Assembly: GCA_038145175.1 (NCBI GenBank)
Contig: JAYQPE010000023.1
Span: 1 to 5,075 of the forward strand
Direction: 5' to 3'
From: ATZT02 sp038145175
GTDB taxonomy: Bacteria; Actinomycetota; Actinomycetes; S36-B12; UBA5976
Length of the DNA stretch: 5,075 nt
The notes beneath the pieces are model-generated. The model was not told the DNA's origin. It did not search any database and saw nothing but the letters and a program-made list of their open reading frames with translations. This document shows, piece after piece, positions 4,744-5,075 of this stretch. Every line of letters begins with the position of its first letter. Positions within the stretch are counted from its first letter, which is position 1. Both the position numbers and the translations under genes were made by a program.

Positions 4744-5075
4744 AAATATTAGTAACTGGCGGTGCCGGATTTATTGGTTCAAACTTTGTCAGAATGGCAT
4801 TAACAGATAAATTTCCAAATTTTTCAGTTGATAATTTAATTGTTTTGGATTTATTAACTTATGCAGGGGATAAAGATAATTTAAAAACAATTGAAAATGA
4901 TTCAAGATACAAATTTGTACAAGGAGATATAAGAGATTTAAATTTAGCTAAAGAATTAATGAATCAAGTTGAATATGTAGTTCACTTTGCGGCAGAGTCA
5001 CACGTTGATCGATCCATTGAAGGCGGATCCGAATTTGTCAGCACAAACGTGATGGGCACTCAAGTCTTACTAGAT
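4740..5075 (+). CDS. rmlB: dTDP-glucose 4,6-dehydratase, N-terminal part (3' end outside window)
   Basis: The first 112 codons are present and the frame is open to the window edge. RmlB is an NAD-dependent short-chain dehydrogenase/reductase that turns dTDP-glucose into dTDP-4-keto-6-deoxyglucose. The Rossmann dinucleotide motif is GGAGFIGSN (7-15). DLLTYAGDKDNL is the family's post-beta2 segment, followed by GDIRD and then HFAAESHVDRSI, the conserved stretch around the NAD and sugar site. The catalytic Tyr-x-x-x-Lys and Asp-Glu residues lie beyond the window. The ATG overlaps the rmlA stop (ATGA); AAGG at 4723-4726 is too far away to be a strong ribosome binding site, so coupling is likely. 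The expected full length is about 330 residues. The substrate order fits RmlA directly upstream; rmlC and rmlD or other sugar-modifying genes may follow outside. Confidence 0.94.
   Translation, partial: MKILVTGGAGFIGSNFVRMALTDKFPNFSVDNLIVLDLLTYAGDKDNLKTIENDSRYKFVQGDIRDLNLAKELMNQVEYVVHFAAESHVDRSIEGGSEFVSTNVMGTQVLLD

Noticed and set aside
1..5075. CRISPR array, insertion sequence, attachment site or novel defence system
   Set aside because: No direct repeats with spacers, no transposase, integrase or terminal inverted repeats, and nearly every base is assigned to housekeeping-type genes. The tRNA 3' ends show no duplicated copy nearby.

Overview
This window is AT-rich, with A or T dominating third codon positions, but its gene order is that of the replication-origin region of Actinobacteria. 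In Mycobacterium tuberculosis the same block runs ileT, alaT, ppiA, crgA, the DUF881 gene and trpG, just after gyrA. CrgA, the DLW-39 peptide and a DUF881 protein next to trpG are actinobacterial markers. An AT-rich genome with this content suggests a streamlined aquatic actinobacterium, for example the freshwater acI lineage (Nanopelagicales). That placement is inference; the phylum is well supported.

Layout. Bases 3-248 hold the C-terminal end of a gene that starts outside the window, possibly a family 2 glycosyltransferase. A 73-bp gap with a weak candidate promoter leads to tRNA-Ile(GAT). A 53-codon DLW-39 gene follows, then tRNA-Ala(TGC), a cytoplasmic cyclophilin (ppiA) and a rhomboid-family membrane protein with an N-terminal zinc-binding domain. 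All of these point right and are tightly spaced, so tRNAs and mRNAs may share a transcript. crgA is on the minus strand and its 3' end overlaps the rhomboid gene by 35 bp. A 62-bp divergent spacer separates crgA from the DUF881 gene, which overlaps trpG/pabA by ATGA. After 36 bp comes the dTDP-sugar pair rmlA (long form) and rmlB, also overlapping by ATGA; rmlB runs off the right edge.

Function. The core block combines translation (two tRNAs), protein folding (PpiA), membrane proteolysis (rhomboid), division and cell-envelope factors (CrgA, DUF881) and folate or tryptophan synthesis (glutamine amidotransferase). RmlA and RmlB convert glucose-1-phosphate to dTDP-4-keto-6-deoxyglucose, the precursor of dTDP-rhamnose and other deoxysugars, and would supply glycosyltransferases such as the one possibly encoded at the left edge.

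I found no mobile element, CRISPR array, long repeat or convincing rho-independent terminator. I do not see an undescribed system. The most interesting points are the gene order (a conserved block flanked by glycan genes, and a peptide gene between two tRNAs) and the likely leaderless start of the DUF881 gene.
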